Positions 33,599 to 42,832 of a DNA stretch of 58,334 bases are shown in pieces. The position numbers were made by a program, and so were the translations under genes. Source of the stretch: RSA11 sp965652565. Its GTDB lineage: Bacteria > Actinomycetota > Thermoleophilia > Solirubrobacterales > 70-9. Positions within the stretch are counted from its first letter, which is position 1; every line of letters starts with the position of its first letter. The stretch is taken from contig CBFGWL010000007.1 of NCBI GenBank assembly GCA_965652565.1, positions 1-58,334 on the forward strand, in the 5' to 3' direction. Below the pieces are notes generated by a model. The model was not told the origin of the DNA. It worked only from the letters and a program-made list of their open reading frames with translations, and searched no databases.

Positions 33599-34749
33599 CC
33601 GATGCGCTCCTCGTAGGAGCGAACGGCGGCGATGACGTCGTCGATGTGGTCGCCGCCGAACTTCTCGCGGTAGCAGCGGGCGAGGACCAGGGCGACCATC
33701 GCCTCGGCGACCACGCCCGCGGCCGGCACCACGGTGGAATCCGTGCGCTCGCGCATCGCCTGCGCGGGCTGCTTGGTCTCCGTGTCCACCGAGCGCAGCG
33801 GCTTGGTGAGCGTCGAGATCGGCTTGATCGCGCCGCGCACGATCAGCGGCTCGCCGTTGGTCATGCCGCCCTCGACCCCGCCGGCACGGTTGGTCTCGCG
33901 GTACCAGCCACGCTCCTCGGAGTAGAAGATCTCGTCGTGGGCCTGCGAGCCGGGGACGGCGGCAACCTCCCACGCCTCGCCGACCGAGACGCCCTTCACG
34001 GCCTGGATCGAGACGATCGCCTGCGCGAGGCGCGAGTCGAGGCGCTCGTCCCAGGCGACGTGCGAGCCCAGGCCCGGCGTGAGCCCGAAGGCGCGCACCT
34101 CGAAGACGCCGCCGAGGCTCTCGTTGGCCTTGCGCAAGCGGTTGATCTCCTCGACCATCGCCTCCTCGGTCGCCTTGTCGAGCACGCGCACGGGCGACTC
34201 GTCGACGCCCTCGAAGTCCTGCGGCCGCAGATCGCCGGGCTCGGGGACGGCGACCGACGCGATGCGCAGCACGTGGCTGTAGATCTCCACGCCGAGCGCG
34301 CGCAGGAACTCCTTGGCGATCGCACCGGCGGCGACGCGCGCCGCGGTCTCGCGGGCGCTGGCGCGCTCCAGGACGTTGCGCACGTCGCGAAAGCCGTACT
34401 TCCACAGCCCCGCCAGATCGGCGTGCCCGGGGCGCGGCAGGTGCGACTCCTCGATCTCGGCGTCCACCGGCCACGGGTTCATCCGCTCCTCCCAGTTCGG
34501 GTAGTCGCGGTTGGCGACGAGCACGGCGATCGGGCTGCCCAGGGTGCGCCCGTGGCGCACGCCCGAGCGGATCTCGACGGCGTCGCGCTCGATCTTCATG
34601 CGCCCGCCGCGGCCGTGGCCGAGCTGGCGGCGCGCCATGTCGGCGTCCAAGCGCTCGCGGTCGAGCTCGAGCCCCGCGGGCAGCCCCTCGACGATCGCGA
34701 CCAGGCCGGGCCCGTGCGACTCCCCGGCGGTTGTGAAGCGGAACGACAT
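33586..34749 (-). CDS. aroC: chorismate synthase
   Basis: Makes chorismate from EPSP with reduced FMN, the last step of the shikimate pathway. The 387 residues carry the three family signatures: GESHGPGLVAIVEGLPAG near the start, the GHADLAGLWKYGFRDVRNVLERASARETAARVAAGA region (seen as RPGHADLAGLWKYG and ERASARETAARVAAGAIAKE), and the C-terminal AMRERTDSTVVPAAGVVAEAM. The first gene of the aroC-aroKB-aroQ-M24 peptidase unit; the pilus operon ends 47 bases upstream on the same strand. No aroA or aroE is in the window. Confidence 0.97.
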   Translation of the reverse strand: MSFRFTTAGESHGPGLVAIVEGLPAGLELDRERLDADMARRQLGHGRGGRMKIERDAVEIRSGVRHGRTLGSPIAVLVANRDYPNWEERMNPWPVDAEIEESHLPRPGHADLAGLWKYGFRDVRNVLERASARETAARVAAGAIAKEFLRALGVEIYSHVLRIASVAVPEPGDLRPQDFEGVDESPVRVLDKATEEAMVEEINRLRKANESLGGVFEVRAFGLTPGLGSHVAWDERLDSRLAQAIVSIQAVKGVSVGEAWEVAAVPGSQAHDEIFYSEERGWYRETNRAGGVEGGMTNGEPLIVRGAIKPISTLTKPLRSVDTETKQPAQAMRERTDSTVVPAAGVVAEAMVALVLARCYREKFGGDHIDDVIAAVRSYEERIGWRR

Positions 34750-34795
34750 GCGCGCGGAAGGCTAGTCGGCCGCGCGCCGCAGCGGCGGCAAGCGC

Positions 34796-35764
34796 CTAAC
34801 GCGCGACGTCGGGGCCCTTGCGGACCTTGGTGCGCAGGTCGCTGAGCTTGAGCCGGTACTTGGTCGTGCTGCCGTCGCGGTTGCGGTAATCCAGGAACCG
34901 CGCCTCGCCCTCCTCGAGGGTGAGGAACTTGCAGTTCTTCGCGCGCGGCGAGCAGCGCCCGTCGCCGCGCGTGCGCACGACGTCCTCGCTGATCACGAAC
35001 AGCGCGGTGTCAGCCGTCTTGCCGAACCCGGCGAAGATCACGATCGCGCGGTTCTTCCCGGGCAGCGGCTTCATCAGCTTCACGTTCTCGATCTTCTTCG
35101 TGTCGCCGACGGGCCCGAAGCGCACGTCGATCTCGGGGACGAGCAGGCCGGTCTCGACCTCGGGCTCGGGCTGGGGCGTCGTGTCGGCAGGCGGCGGGAA
35201 GCTCGGCGTGCCGGGCGTGTCGGGAATGCCCGTGCTGGGCGGTTGCGCGCCGCCGTCGTCGTTGCCGCCGCGGTCGTCCGCCCCCGGGGCGGGCGGCTCC
35301 TGGATCGCGGTCTGCTCGGCGATCTGCTTCGGCGTGTACTGGAACTTGGCCTCGAAGGGGTTCTTCTTCTTGAGCTCCGCGAGCCGCTTGCGGTAGTCGC
35401 GCACCCCGAGCTCCTGCTCGGCGAGCACGGCCGGCGAGACCGCTGCGGCGTCCTCGGGCACGGCGGCGGGCGCGACCGAGGGCGCGGGCTGCGGATCGAC
35501 TTTCATCAGCACCGGGACGGCGACGATCGCGAGCGCGAGCGCCAGAGCCGGCAGCAGCAGGCGGCGGTCGCGCAGGTCGCGGTAGACGTCCTGGACGAAC
35601 GCGGGCGGCTGCGGTAGGGACGCCGCGCGGCTGGGCTTCGCCTCGCCACCCGTTTCGGCCTGCGCCTCGGTCGGCGCCTCCGCGGCATCCTCGCCGGAGC
35701 GCTTGCGCAGCTTCAGTTTCGGGAGCTTGATCTCGGGGCCGGTTGGGATGCGCGGGAGCTTCAT
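34796..35764 (-). CDS. type IV pilus operon membrane protein at the PilP position
   Basis: A 322-residue protein with a Lys/Pro-rich cytoplasmic N-terminus (IPTGPEIKLPKLKLRKRSG), one transmembrane helix (LLLPALALALAIVAVPVLM, about residues 69-87) and an extracytoplasmic domain. The latter has a Pro-rich linker and a beta-rich end. It follows pilO with a four-base overlap, where pilP sits in Gram-negative pilMNOPQ operons, but clear PilP homology is not visible. It might link the PilN/PilO complex to the cell wall. No PilQ secretin follows, in line with a monoderm envelope. Confidence 0.72.
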   Translation of the reverse strand: MKLPRIPTGPEIKLPKLKLRKRSGEDAAEAPTEAQAETGGEAKPSRAASLPQPPAFVQDVYRDLRDRRLLLPALALALAIVAVPVLMKVDPQPAPSVAPAAVPEDAAAVSPAVLAEQELGVRDYRKRLAELKKKNPFEAKFQYTPKQIAEQTAIQEPPAPGADDRGGNDDGGAQPPSTGIPDTPGTPSFPPPADTTPQPEPEVETGLLVPEIDVRFGPVGDTKKIENVKLMKPLPGKNRAIVIFAGFGKTADTALFVISEDVVRTRGDGRCSPRAKNCKFLTLEEGEARFLDYRNRDGSTTKYRLKLSDLRTKVRKGPDVAR

Positions 35765-36561
35765 GGCGTCGTGGAGGTAGTGGTGGTGGTTGCAGGGGCG
35801 GGCGCAGTAGGCGTCGCGCCGCCGGTGAGCCCCTCGGATGCGGGGACGATGTACGAGGTCAGGGAGACCGAGACGACGAGCTCAGGCGGGTTCTTCGTGT
35901 CCTTGTCGTCTGGGGCCATCGTGAAACCGTCGACGGTGAACAGGCGGCCGTTCACCGCGAGCTTTGCGCCGTCGTAGTGCACGAGCTTGTCGAGCGAGGC
36001 CATCAGGTCGGCCACGCCGAAGAAGTCGCCGGTGAGATCGAGCTGGTACTGCATGACCGGCAGGCCGGCCGGGCCGACGGTGGCGCCCAGCGGCAGGTTC
36101 GCGGCGGTCGCCTCGGTCGGCGGGGCCATCGTCGGCGCCTCGACCGGCGTGCTCTCGGCGTCGCCCGATTCCTGGTTCTGGTCCGTCGTGGTCTCCGCGG
36201 CGGCGGGCGCCGGCGCGCCACCGCTGCCCGCGGAGAGCGTGAGCCCGGCGAAGTTCACCTTCGCCTTGTCGGCCAGCTCCTGGAGCTGCACGATCATCGA
36301 GGACGTGTCGGAGTCGTCGGGCACGGCCTTGCCGAGCTCGACCAGGCTGCGGTAGCTGCGCTCATACGAGTCGCGCGCGGCCACCGCTTGCGCGACCGTG
36401 GCGCGCTGCGCGTCCAGCTCCTGCTGCACCTGCGCGATCTGCGTATCGAGCTCGCTCGCCTCCTCGCGCTTCGGCGTGAGGACGAGAAACCAGAACGCCG
36501 CGGCGAGGCCGAGGATCACGAGCCCCAGCAGGATCGAGCGATCGCTGGACTTCATCGTCAT
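35761..36561 (-). CDS. pilO: type IV pilus inner-membrane protein PilO
   Basis: A 266-residue bitopic protein. One N-terminal helix (ILLGLVILGLAAAFWFLVL, about residues 9-27) is followed by a coiled coil (EASELDTQIAQVQQELDAQR) and a ferredoxin-like periplasmic-type domain broken by a Pro/Ala/Thr-rich linker (about residues 125-160). The C-terminus is a Thr/Ser-rich tail (TTTTTSTTP). It is PilO-like by topology and by its position between pilN and the PilP-position gene, with four-base ATGA overlaps on both sides. It probably forms a heterodimer with PilN to align the pilus machine. Confidence 0.85.
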   Translation of the reverse strand: MTMKSSDRSILLGLVILGLAAAFWFLVLTPKREEASELDTQIAQVQQELDAQRATVAQAVAARDSYERSYRSLVELGKAVPDDSDTSSMIVQLQELADKAKVNFAGLTLSAGSGGAPAPAAAETTTDQNQESGDAESTPVEAPTMAPPTEATAANLPLGATVGPAGLPVMQYQLDLTGDFFGVADLMASLDKLVHYDGAKLAVNGRLFTVDGFTMAPDDKDTKNPPELVVSVSLTSYIVPASEGLTGGATPTAPAPATTTTTSTTP

Positions 36562-37328
36562 CGGGCCACCCCCGGCACGACGTTGGAGGCCTTCTTGCCG
36601 TTGCCCTGTTCTTCCTCGGCGCTCGCCGTCGCCGGCTCAGCCTCGGAATCGCCCTCCTGCGCGTCCTCGTCACCGGGCTCGGCGGGGGCCGGCTCGGTCG
36701 GCGCGGGCGCGGCGGAGCTGGCGACGACGTTGTCGAAGACCGCCTGGGCCTGGAAGCTCGCGGGCAGGTTGCGCCCGTTGCAGTCCGACGAGCCGCTTTC
36801 GGTGTCCTGGCGCACGGAGTTGCTCAGACCGACGCGCGTGACCCCGTCGATGTCCTCAAGCGACGCGATGAAGCGGGCAACCGCCTCGTGGTCACGCGCG
36901 CAGCCCTGGATCTCCAGGTTCGGCCCGGTGACCTCATCGTCGGATCCGTCGCCCCCGGCGGCGCCGATCAGCTCGACGAGCCAGACGTCGCTCGGGATGA
37001 CGAGGGCGAGCTCGCGCAGCACGCGCTCCCAGTCGAACCGGCTCTCGGCGAGGCTGATCACGGTCGACTCGCGGTTCTGCTGCATGGCCGCGAACTGGGC
37101 GTACGGCGCGAGCGCCTGCGCCTCCTGCGCGACCGCGTCGCGCTGCGCCTCGAGCGCCGCGAGCTCGGACTCCTTCTCGGTGACGCTGTTGCCGGTCAAC
37201 ACGAGCGCCACGACGAGCACGAGCACGGCGACGAGGCCGCCGACCAGCGCGTACGCGACAGGGCCGCGGCGAAGCGGCGCGCGATCGCCACGGCGCTCCT
37301 CGGGCGGGATGAGGTTGACCGGACGCAC
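36558..37328 (-). CDS. pilN: type IV pilus assembly protein PilN
   Basis: A 256-residue bitopic protein opening with MRPVNLIPPEERRGDRAPL, which contains the conserved NLIP motif that PilM grips in the cytoplasm. A transmembrane helix follows (YALVGGLVAVLVLVVALVL, about residues 26-44), then a coiled coil and a PilN-type domain (WERVLRELALVIPSDVWL). The C-terminal 40 residues are Glu/Ala/Pro-rich and low in complexity. It lies directly after pilM (4-base gap) and overlaps pilO by four bases. Confidence 0.9.
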   Translation of the reverse strand: MRPVNLIPPEERRGDRAPLRRGPVAYALVGGLVAVLVLVVALVLTGNSVTEKESELAALEAQRDAVAQEAQALAPYAQFAAMQQNRESTVISLAESRFDWERVLRELALVIPSDVWLVELIGAAGGDGSDDEVTGPNLEIQGCARDHEAVARFIASLEDIDGVTRVGLSNSVRQDTESGSSDCNGRNLPASFQAQAVFDNVVASSAAPAPTEPAPAEPGDEDAQEGDSEAEPATASAEEEQGNGKKASNVVPGVAR

Positions 37329-37332
37329 GGGC

Positions 37333-38445
37333 TCAGCTCTCCAGGGCGAGTCCGAAGGACAGGGTCAGGCGGGCGGCGGTGAGCTCGTCGAAGTCGCCGA
37401 GCGCGGCGGGGCGAGCCGTCACGAAGGGATAGCCGAGGCTCGCCTGCAGGCGATCCACGAGGCCCGGGAGCGTCGTCCCCGGACCGGAGGCGACGGCGCC
37501 CTCGAGCGCGACGGCGCCCTCCTGCGCGTTGTAGTACTCGACCGAGACGCGGATCTCGTCAGCGAGCCGGTCGACGCCCTCCTCGAGCACCGCGCGGGCC
37601 GCGGCGATGTGCTCGGGGTCGCCCTCGATCTCCTCGACGGGAGCGGCGAGCCCAACGTGCGCGAGCCACTGGCGGGCGTGCTCGAGCGTGAGCTCCCGGC
37701 GCTCGGCGAGCCGCTGGGCCATGCCCTCCAGCCCGAACGAGGCCATACGGGTGAACAGGCAGTTCGTGCCCTGGGCGACCGCCAGGTTCGTGACGTCGCC
37801 GAAGTGGCAGAGCAGCCGGGCGGGCACGTGCGGGGCGGCGCCCTCGCCCTCGGCGGCAACGCGCTGCTCGTAAGCCGGCGCCGCGGCGGCAAGCTGCGGA
37901 TCGTGGGCGAGCGCGCGCACGAGGCCGAAGGCCGAGACGTCGATGCCGACCGGCCGCAGACCGGCACCACGCATCGCGGCCAGCATCCGATCGATCATGT
38001 CGCGCCTGGCTGCGACGACCACGACGTCGAGCTGCGCCTCACCCGAGGCGCCCTGGCTCGTGCCGATCACCTGCCAGTCGAGCACCGCTTGCTCGAGCGG
38101 CATCGGGACGCTGTCCTGGGCCTGAAAGCGAATCGCGGCCTCGAGCTCCTGCTGATCGGCGATCGCGGGGAGCCGCAGCACGCGCACCGCAAGGCGCTGG
38201 TTCGCGATCCCCAGGCGCACGTTCGGCGCAAGCTTGTTCGCCGAGAAGAGCTCCTTGAGCGCGTCGGAGAGGCTCTCGGCGTGGACTACCTCGCCCTCGC
38301 GAAAGACCCCGGGCTCGAGCGGCATGATGCCCTGCCTGACGACCTCGACGGTGCCGTTCGCGCGGACCTCGGTGGCGGCGATGCTGTCGGTGCCGACGTC
38401 CAGGCCGACGATCGAGTTGGACTTGGAGGGAGAGAAAAGTGCCAT
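37333..38445 (-). CDS. pilM: type IV pilus assembly ATPase-fold protein PilM
   Basis: A 370-residue cytoplasmic actin-like protein. The phosphate-1 motif GLDVGTDSIAATEV (about residues 13-26), the FQAQDSVPMPLEQAVLDWQV segment and the ISVEYYNAQEGAV region match PilM. It should bind the NLIP tail of PilN. The ATG at 38445 is chosen over the frame extension because it gives the canonical N-terminus (MALFSPSKSNSIVGLDVG). It starts 77 bases after the prepilin peptidase stop; that gap holds only short inverted repeats. Confidence 0.93.
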   Translation of the reverse strand: MALFSPSKSNSIVGLDVGTDSIAATEVRANGTVEVVRQGIMPLEPGVFREGEVVHAESLSDALKELFSANKLAPNVRLGIANQRLAVRVLRLPAIADQQELEAAIRFQAQDSVPMPLEQAVLDWQVIGTSQGASGEAQLDVVVVAARRDMIDRMLAAMRGAGLRPVGIDVSAFGLVRALAHDPQLAAAAPAYEQRVAAEGEGAAPHVPARLLCHFGDVTNLAVAQGTNCLFTRMASFGLEGMAQRLAERRELTLEHARQWLAHVGLAAPVEEIEGDPEHIAAARAVLEEGVDRLADEIRVSVEYYNAQEGAVALEGAVASGPGTTLPGLVDRLQASLGYPFVTARPAALGDFDELTAARLTLSFGLALES

Positions 38446-38522
38446 TGGGAGTCTCCGCGCGCTTTGCGCGCTCACTCCTCAATCGGCTCGGGGACTCAAA
38501 TCCTTGAGCGCTGCGGCGTGGG

Positions 38523-39290
38523 TTACGCGTCCGGGAAGAACTCGTCCAAATACCAGTCGACGATGTCCTCGCCGAACCACAGGCCGACCACGCCGCCGAG
38601 CGCCAGGAACGGCCCGAACGGGATGGCCTGCTTGCGCGCCGCGGCACCCCGGCGCGCCATGATCGCGACGCCGACCACGGCCCCCACCGCGAAGCCGATC
38701 AGCACGGCGGGGGCGACGGCACGCCCAAGAAACAGGCCCATCATCGCCACGAGCTTCGCGTCGCCCATGCCCATGCCGCGCGGGTAGATCAAGACGATTA
38801 CGAACAGGAGCCCGCCGGCGATCGCCGCCGCGAGGAGATGCGCCGGCAGCTCCCCGGCGTCGCCGACCGCGAGGATCGCGAGCGCCGCGACGGCACCCGC
38901 CGCGACGAGCTTGTTCGGGATCAGCCGCAGGTCCAGATCGGTGAGCGTGGTCGCGACGAGGACCGCGCACAGCACGAGGCCGAGCGCGAGCTCCCACCAG
39001 GGGTCGTCGCCCACGATCAGGTAGGTCGCCGCGAACAGGACTCCGAGCCCCACCTCCGCGAGCGGATAGCGGGCGGAGATCGGCTCGCCGCAGTGACGGC
39101 AGCGCCCGCGCAGAAGCAACCAGGAGACCACGGGCACGTTGTCGCGAGCCCTGATCTGCGCGCCGCAGCGCGGGCAGCGCGAGCGGCCGCTCACCCAGTT
39201 CTCCCCGCGTGGGATGCGATGCGCGAGGACCGTGACGAAGCTGCCGATCAGACAGCCGGCGACGAACAGAAAGATGGCGGCGAGAGCCAT
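38523..39290 (-). CDS. pilD: prepilin peptidase / N-methyltransferase
   Basis: A 255-residue polytopic aspartyl protease that cleaves type IV prepilin leaders and methylates the new N-terminus. The N-terminal cytoplasmic domain has two cysteine pairs (C39/C42 and C64/C67), typical of bifunctional enzymes. The two catalytic aspartates are in TTLTDLDLRLIPN and in GMGMGDAKLVAMMG, the GxGD motif. About eight hydrophobic helices are present. The gene lies inside the pilus locus between the prepilin genes and pilM, so the four prepilin-type proteins encoded upstream are its likely substrates. Confidence 0.95.
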   Translation of the reverse strand: MALAAIFLFVAGCLIGSFVTVLAHRIPRGENWVSGRSRCPRCGAQIRARDNVPVVSWLLLRGRCRHCGEPISARYPLAEVGLGVLFAATYLIVGDDPWWELALGLVLCAVLVATTLTDLDLRLIPNKLVAAGAVAALAILAVGDAGELPAHLLAAAIAGGLLFVIVLIYPRGMGMGDAKLVAMMGLFLGRAVAPAVLIGFAVGAVVGVAIMARRGAAARKQAIPFGPFLALGGVVGLWFGEDIVDWYLDEFFPDA

Positions 39291-39318
39291 TGGCGCGGGA
39301 ACCTAGCGCGAGCGGCGC

Positions 39319-40914
39319 CTAGAACGACAGGAGCTTGTTCGTCTCGAGCTCCAGGCGGCTCTCGAAGCCCACCTGGTCGTACATGAACTCGAGGCCCTCG
39401 CCGCCGGTCCCCCAGCGTCTGACCATCAGCGACAGCACGATCCGGCTGTTCGGCGGCAGGATCGTCGGCACGATCGCGCCTGCCGCGTTCACGGAGACGA
39501 AGCACATCGGCACCGTGATCTTGGTCCAGTCCTGGGGCCACGGGTTCTGGGAGTACTGGAAGTTGGTCAGGTTGAGCCCGAGCCCGGTCCGGCATTCGCC
39601 ACCGCTGAGCAGACCGACGTTCACCACGGGCAGATCCACCTCGATCGTCGTCTGGCCGAGCGGGATGCAGATCCCGAGGATGTTGATGAGGCAGGCCGGG
39701 ACGGTCACCGACTGCCGTACCGAAAGCCAGGCGCAGATCTCTCCGGGATGGACGGAGCCGTTGATCGTCTTGGTGAACAGCTCGAGCGTCCCGCGACCCA
39801 GCAGGATCCCGCCCGAGCCCTTAATCGGCGGGCTCACCCACGTATGCACGCGCAGATGCCGTTGCGCGTCGAGCGCGGTGATGTCGAGGATGCCGTCGAG
39901 CTGCTCGGGAAGCTTGGGCAACTGCAAGATGTTCAGGATCCCGTCGAGGAGGCGCTTCACGTCGAGCGTGTTCAGGACGGGCGCCAGCAGGCACGTGTCG
40001 ATCGTGCTCTTGGGCATGAGCAGGCCCACGTCCTGGTCCGCACCGGTCGCCGGCTCGGCGCCCGGATCAGTTGCGTAGTCGTAGAGGGTCCCGGACGGGT
40101 TGTCCTCGACCGAGGGCGCCTCTGGATACATGAGATCTGGCGCGCCGCGCGTGTTTCCGGTCTTGTGGCCGGAGTCGCAGATTCCGCGCGTGTTGTGCGC
40201 GGGGTGATCGCTCGATGGCGGGATGCGCTCCGGGTTGTCGCACGTCGTGTCGGTCAGCCAGAACTGCGCGGTCGTCGTCTCGGGATCGTCCTCGGGCGGC
40301 GCCGGGTTGTCGTCCGGCGTGATGGTCGGATCGGTCACCGTCGTCTGCAGCTCCTGCGCCGCGCGCTCGAACGAGGCGGGCGCCTCGACGACCTTCGCCG
40401 CCACGACGATCCGCTTCATCGCCCCGGCGCCGCACTCCTCGCAGTCGGGATCGGCGGTCCAGGTGATGAACCGGAAGATCCGCACCTTCACGTCGCCGAC
40501 CGACATGACTCCGGAGACGGGCTCGACCGTGCCGCCGGCGACCGTGCCGCCGCCCGGGATCTCACCGCCGTTGAACACCATCTGCTCGAGCTGATCGCCC
40601 TCGCGCCCGACCGCGTACCGGGTACCGGAGACGCGCCACCGTGGATCATCGGAGTCACCGACCTGAGCGGGTGCCTCGGTGAGGGCGATCGCGGCGTAGT
40701 CGAGGCGCTGAATCTCCTCGAGCTCCGCCTGCAACAGGTTGTTGACGACCTGGCTCTCCTCGGCGCGGTAGGTGTTGCGCGTACCGGTGTCCAGGAGCTG
40801 GAAGACCCCGAGCGCCCCGATCACCAGCAGCATCGCCGCGACGACGCCCTCGACGAGGGTGATGCCGCGTTCGTCACTGACGACGTGAGAGAGTCGCTCT
40901 CGGAACCTACGCAT
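39319..40914 (-). CDS. large prepilin-like protein (PilV-type minor pilin)
   Basis: A 531-residue protein with a class III-type prepilin leader: basic N-terminus, then DERG followed by ITLVEGVVAAMLLVIGALGV (cleavage expected between G and I; glutamate at mature +5). The rest is an unusually large, Cys-containing exposed domain of about 480 residues with Pro/Asp-rich segments, so it is probably a minor or tip subunit rather than a filament former. The start overlaps the preceding PilW-like gene stop by eight bases. No known adhesin domain was recognised. Confidence 0.82.
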   Translation of the reverse strand: MRRFRERLSHVVSDERGITLVEGVVAAMLLVIGALGVFQLLDTGTRNTYRAEESQVVNNLLQAELEEIQRLDYAAIALTEAPAQVGDSDDPRWRVSGTRYAVGREGDQLEQMVFNGGEIPGGGTVAGGTVEPVSGVMSVGDVKVRIFRFITWTADPDCEECGAGAMKRIVVAAKVVEAPASFERAAQELQTTVTDPTITPDDNPAPPEDDPETTTAQFWLTDTTCDNPERIPPSSDHPAHNTRGICDSGHKTGNTRGAPDLMYPEAPSVEDNPSGTLYDYATDPGAEPATGADQDVGLLMPKSTIDTCLLAPVLNTLDVKRLLDGILNILQLPKLPEQLDGILDITALDAQRHLRVHTWVSPPIKGSGGILLGRGTLELFTKTINGSVHPGEICAWLSVRQSVTVPACLINILGICIPLGQTTIEVDLPVVNVGLLSGGECRTGLGLNLTNFQYSQNPWPQDWTKITVPMCFVSVNAAGAIVPTILPPNSRIVLSLMVRRWGTGGEGLEFMYDQVGFESRLELETNKLLSF

Positions 40915-41473
40915 CGCCGGTCGAGTCGAAGTAGTTGCGCAGCGCCGCGCCGTCGCTGAGGGTCACGGCCTCCTCCCCATCGGCCTGCGGGAACACGAGC
41001 CGCACGCCCACGTAGGTCGTATCGCTGCCGCCCTCGTAGCTGAATACCGCTGGATCCGCGATCCCGGTGACGACGGTGCGCGCCGGTGCCGACCCGCCAC
41101 CGCCGGGGTCGCGCTCGGTGCGCACGCACGAGTCGTCGGAGCAGGCGTAGGTGACGAGGCACATCCGCGCGTCGCCACCCGGCGTACCCGAGCCGCACCC
41201 CGACGTGTGCACGTAGGTCAGGATTTGCAGCCCGCTTGGCGACGCGTTCGAGACGGTCTCGCCCTGGCGCAGCTCACGCGTGAGGTTCTCGAGCATCACC
41301 CGGCCCTGCTGGATCTGAGCCGCGCGCTCGGAGGTGCGCGGCTGGGCCTTCACGGCCACCATCAGCATCGTCGCTGCGCCGGCCGCGATGAGCAGGCCGA
41401 TCATGAGCGCGATGAGCAGCTCCGGCAAGGTGAAGCCGGACTCGCTCCGGAGCCTCCGCCGCAGCGCCTCCAT
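40907..41473 (-). CDS. prepilin-like protein (PilW-type minor pilin)
   Basis: A 188-residue prepilin: LRSESG then FTLPELLIALMIGLLIAAGA, with the G/F cleavage site and glutamate at mature +5. A helical stalk (ERAAQIQQGRVMLENLTREL) follows, then a small beta-rich head with three or four cysteines (CGSGTPGGDARMCLVTYACSDDSC is abbreviated here as C...MC...AC...SC). The size and the position between the PilX-like and PilV-like genes suit a PilW/PilJ minor pilin that primes filament assembly. Confidence 0.85.
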   Translation of the reverse strand: MEALRRRLRSESGFTLPELLIALMIGLLIAAGAATMLMVAVKAQPRTSERAAQIQQGRVMLENLTRELRQGETVSNASPSGLQILTYVHTSGCGSGTPGGDARMCLVTYACSDDSCVRTERDPGGGGSAPARTVVTGIADPAVFSYEGGSDTTYVGVRLVFPQADGEEAVTLSDGAALRNYFDSTGDA

Positions 41474-41476
41474 GCC

Positions 41477-42832
41477 TCAGCACCCACTGTCCGGGGTCGC
41501 GCCGGTCGGCGTCGGCGAGCATTCGATGAAGTCGTGTGGCTCGCCGTAATACGAGGGCCCCTCGTCCGCCCCGGGCAACTCCCACTCCTCGGCGGTGCTG
41601 GTCGCCGTGATCGTGGAGTTCGAGTTGACCAAGATCGACTTGGTCGCGGTCGCGCCGCAGATGTGCGTGTTCGAGTTGATGGTCAGATCGGTGCGCGGCG
41701 CGTAGAGCACGAAGGCCTGGTCGCAGCCGAAGAGGATCGCGTTCGAGTTGAGCGTCATCCGCGTTTCCTTGGAGGGCGAGCCGACCACGAGCAGAGCGAG
41801 CTGCGTGGCAGCGGAGCCCGTGGGCTGGATCTTCGAGTTCGAGTTGATCGTGAGCGGCTCGCTCTCGCCGCCGCAGTCCTCGGGGGCGAGGAAGTAGATC
41901 CGCACGTTCGACTCCGCGGCGATGTACAGGTAGGAGTTGGAATTCAGCGTGACCTTGCAGAACGCATAGTTGAAGGTCCCGCCCGGAGCGCCGAGCGTGA
42001 GCGTCGCGCCGGAATTGAGCAGCAGGCGCTTCGTGCTTGGGTTCCAGGACCACGATGCGCACTGCTGGCCGGTCATTGGATCGACGGTGCAGATGCGGTC
42101 GTTCGAGTTGTTCGTCGCGACGTCGCCGGGGTTCACGGGGGGCAATGTGGTGGTGCCCTGAACCGGATCGCACGTAACGGTGCTGTTGCCGTTGTTGGGG
42201 TTGAACCCCTTGCCCACCCCTACCTGGGCGTCACCGCAGATCAGGCTCGAGTTGGCGTTCAGGCCGATGTTGCCGTTGGTCGCGACGTCGGCCTCGATCG
42301 TGGCCTTCGAGTTCAACATGATCGAATCGAGCCCAACGACGCTCGCGTCCTGGAACGGCTTGAAGCCGCCGCTGATCGTGTCGGCGAGCGCGCGGACACG
42401 GCGGGTGACGCCGTCGACGGTCCCCGTCGAGACGATCTCGAGCTGGGCGGGCGTGCTCCCCGAGGCGGGATGGATGCCGACCCGGTAGCTGAAGGTGCCC
42501 CGGTCGAAGGGCTGATCCGTGGTCTCCGGCGTCGGCGGGCACCAGTTCGTCGCGTCCGGGGCGCCGCCGCCGACCGGCAGGCACGCGTCGGCCTCGGAGC
42601 TCGTGGCGATGCGGTTGAAGCGCAGCATCGCCTCGGAGACGCCGGCCTCGGCCGCGGCGAGCGCGGCCTTCGTGTTCTGGTCGCGCGTCGTGCCGCTCTG
42701 CGTGTGGATCGAGGCGACGACAGCGGCGCTGCCGAGCGCGAACGCGGCGATGATCGCCACCAAGACCGTCGGAACCGCGAACCCCCGCTCGGAGCGCCCG
42801 CGCACGTAGAGCTTGGAGATCCCCTTGACCAT
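41477..42832 (-). CDS. PilX/GspK-like pilus protein with Asn-Ser-Asn-rich beta-helix
   Basis: A 451-residue protein. The leader RSERG is followed by FAVPTVLVAIIAAFALGSAA, which lacks the glutamate at +5, as in PilX/GspK tip subunits. After a helical stalk and a PilX-type domain, the C-terminal 300 residues carry recurring rungs ending in NSN-type turns (LNSKATI, LNANSSL, LNSNSYL, INSNSKI, LNSNAIL, INSNTHI, VNSNSTI). These are typical of a right-handed beta-helix (DUF7305-like). The ATG at 42832 has an AGGGG ribosome site; a second good candidate is 42865 (MRNAFVPIG). It lies after the pilA terminator, so it may have its own promoter or depend on readthrough. Confidence 0.85.
   Translation of the reverse strand: MVKGISKLYVRGRSERGFAVPTVLVAIIAAFALGSAAVVASIHTQSGTTRDQNTKAALAAAEAGVSEAMLRFNRIATSSEADACLPVGGGAPDATNWCPPTPETTDQPFDRGTFSYRVGIHPASGSTPAQLEIVSTGTVDGVTRRVRALADTISGGFKPFQDASVVGLDSIMLNSKATIEADVATNGNIGLNANSSLICGDAQVGVGKGFNPNNGNSTVTCDPVQGTTTLPPVNPGDVATNNSNDRICTVDPMTGQQCASWSWNPSTKRLLLNSGATLTLGAPGGTFNYAFCKVTLNSNSYLYIAAESNVRIYFLAPEDCGGESEPLTINSNSKIQPTGSAATQLALLVVGSPSKETRMTLNSNAILFGCDQAFVLYAPRTDLTINSNTHICGATATKSILVNSNSTITATSTAEEWELPGADEGPSYYGEPHDFIECSPTPTGATPDSGC

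Noticed and set aside
33599..34474. Long N-terminal extension of the AroKB frame
   Set aside because: It overlaps aroC, is low-complexity Arg-rich, and a GTG at 33598 gives a normal shikimate kinase start.
38460..38522. tRNA-like or terminator-like folds in the pilD-pilM gap
   Set aside because: Only short stems (CTCAA/TTGAG) form; there is no cloverleaf, no anticodon arm and no T-run.
35743..38787. Open frame of about 1014 codons on the plus strand over pilO-pilN-pilM
   Set aside because: It is antisense to clear pilus genes with good domain matches, has low-complexity composition, and reflects the strong GC codon bias.
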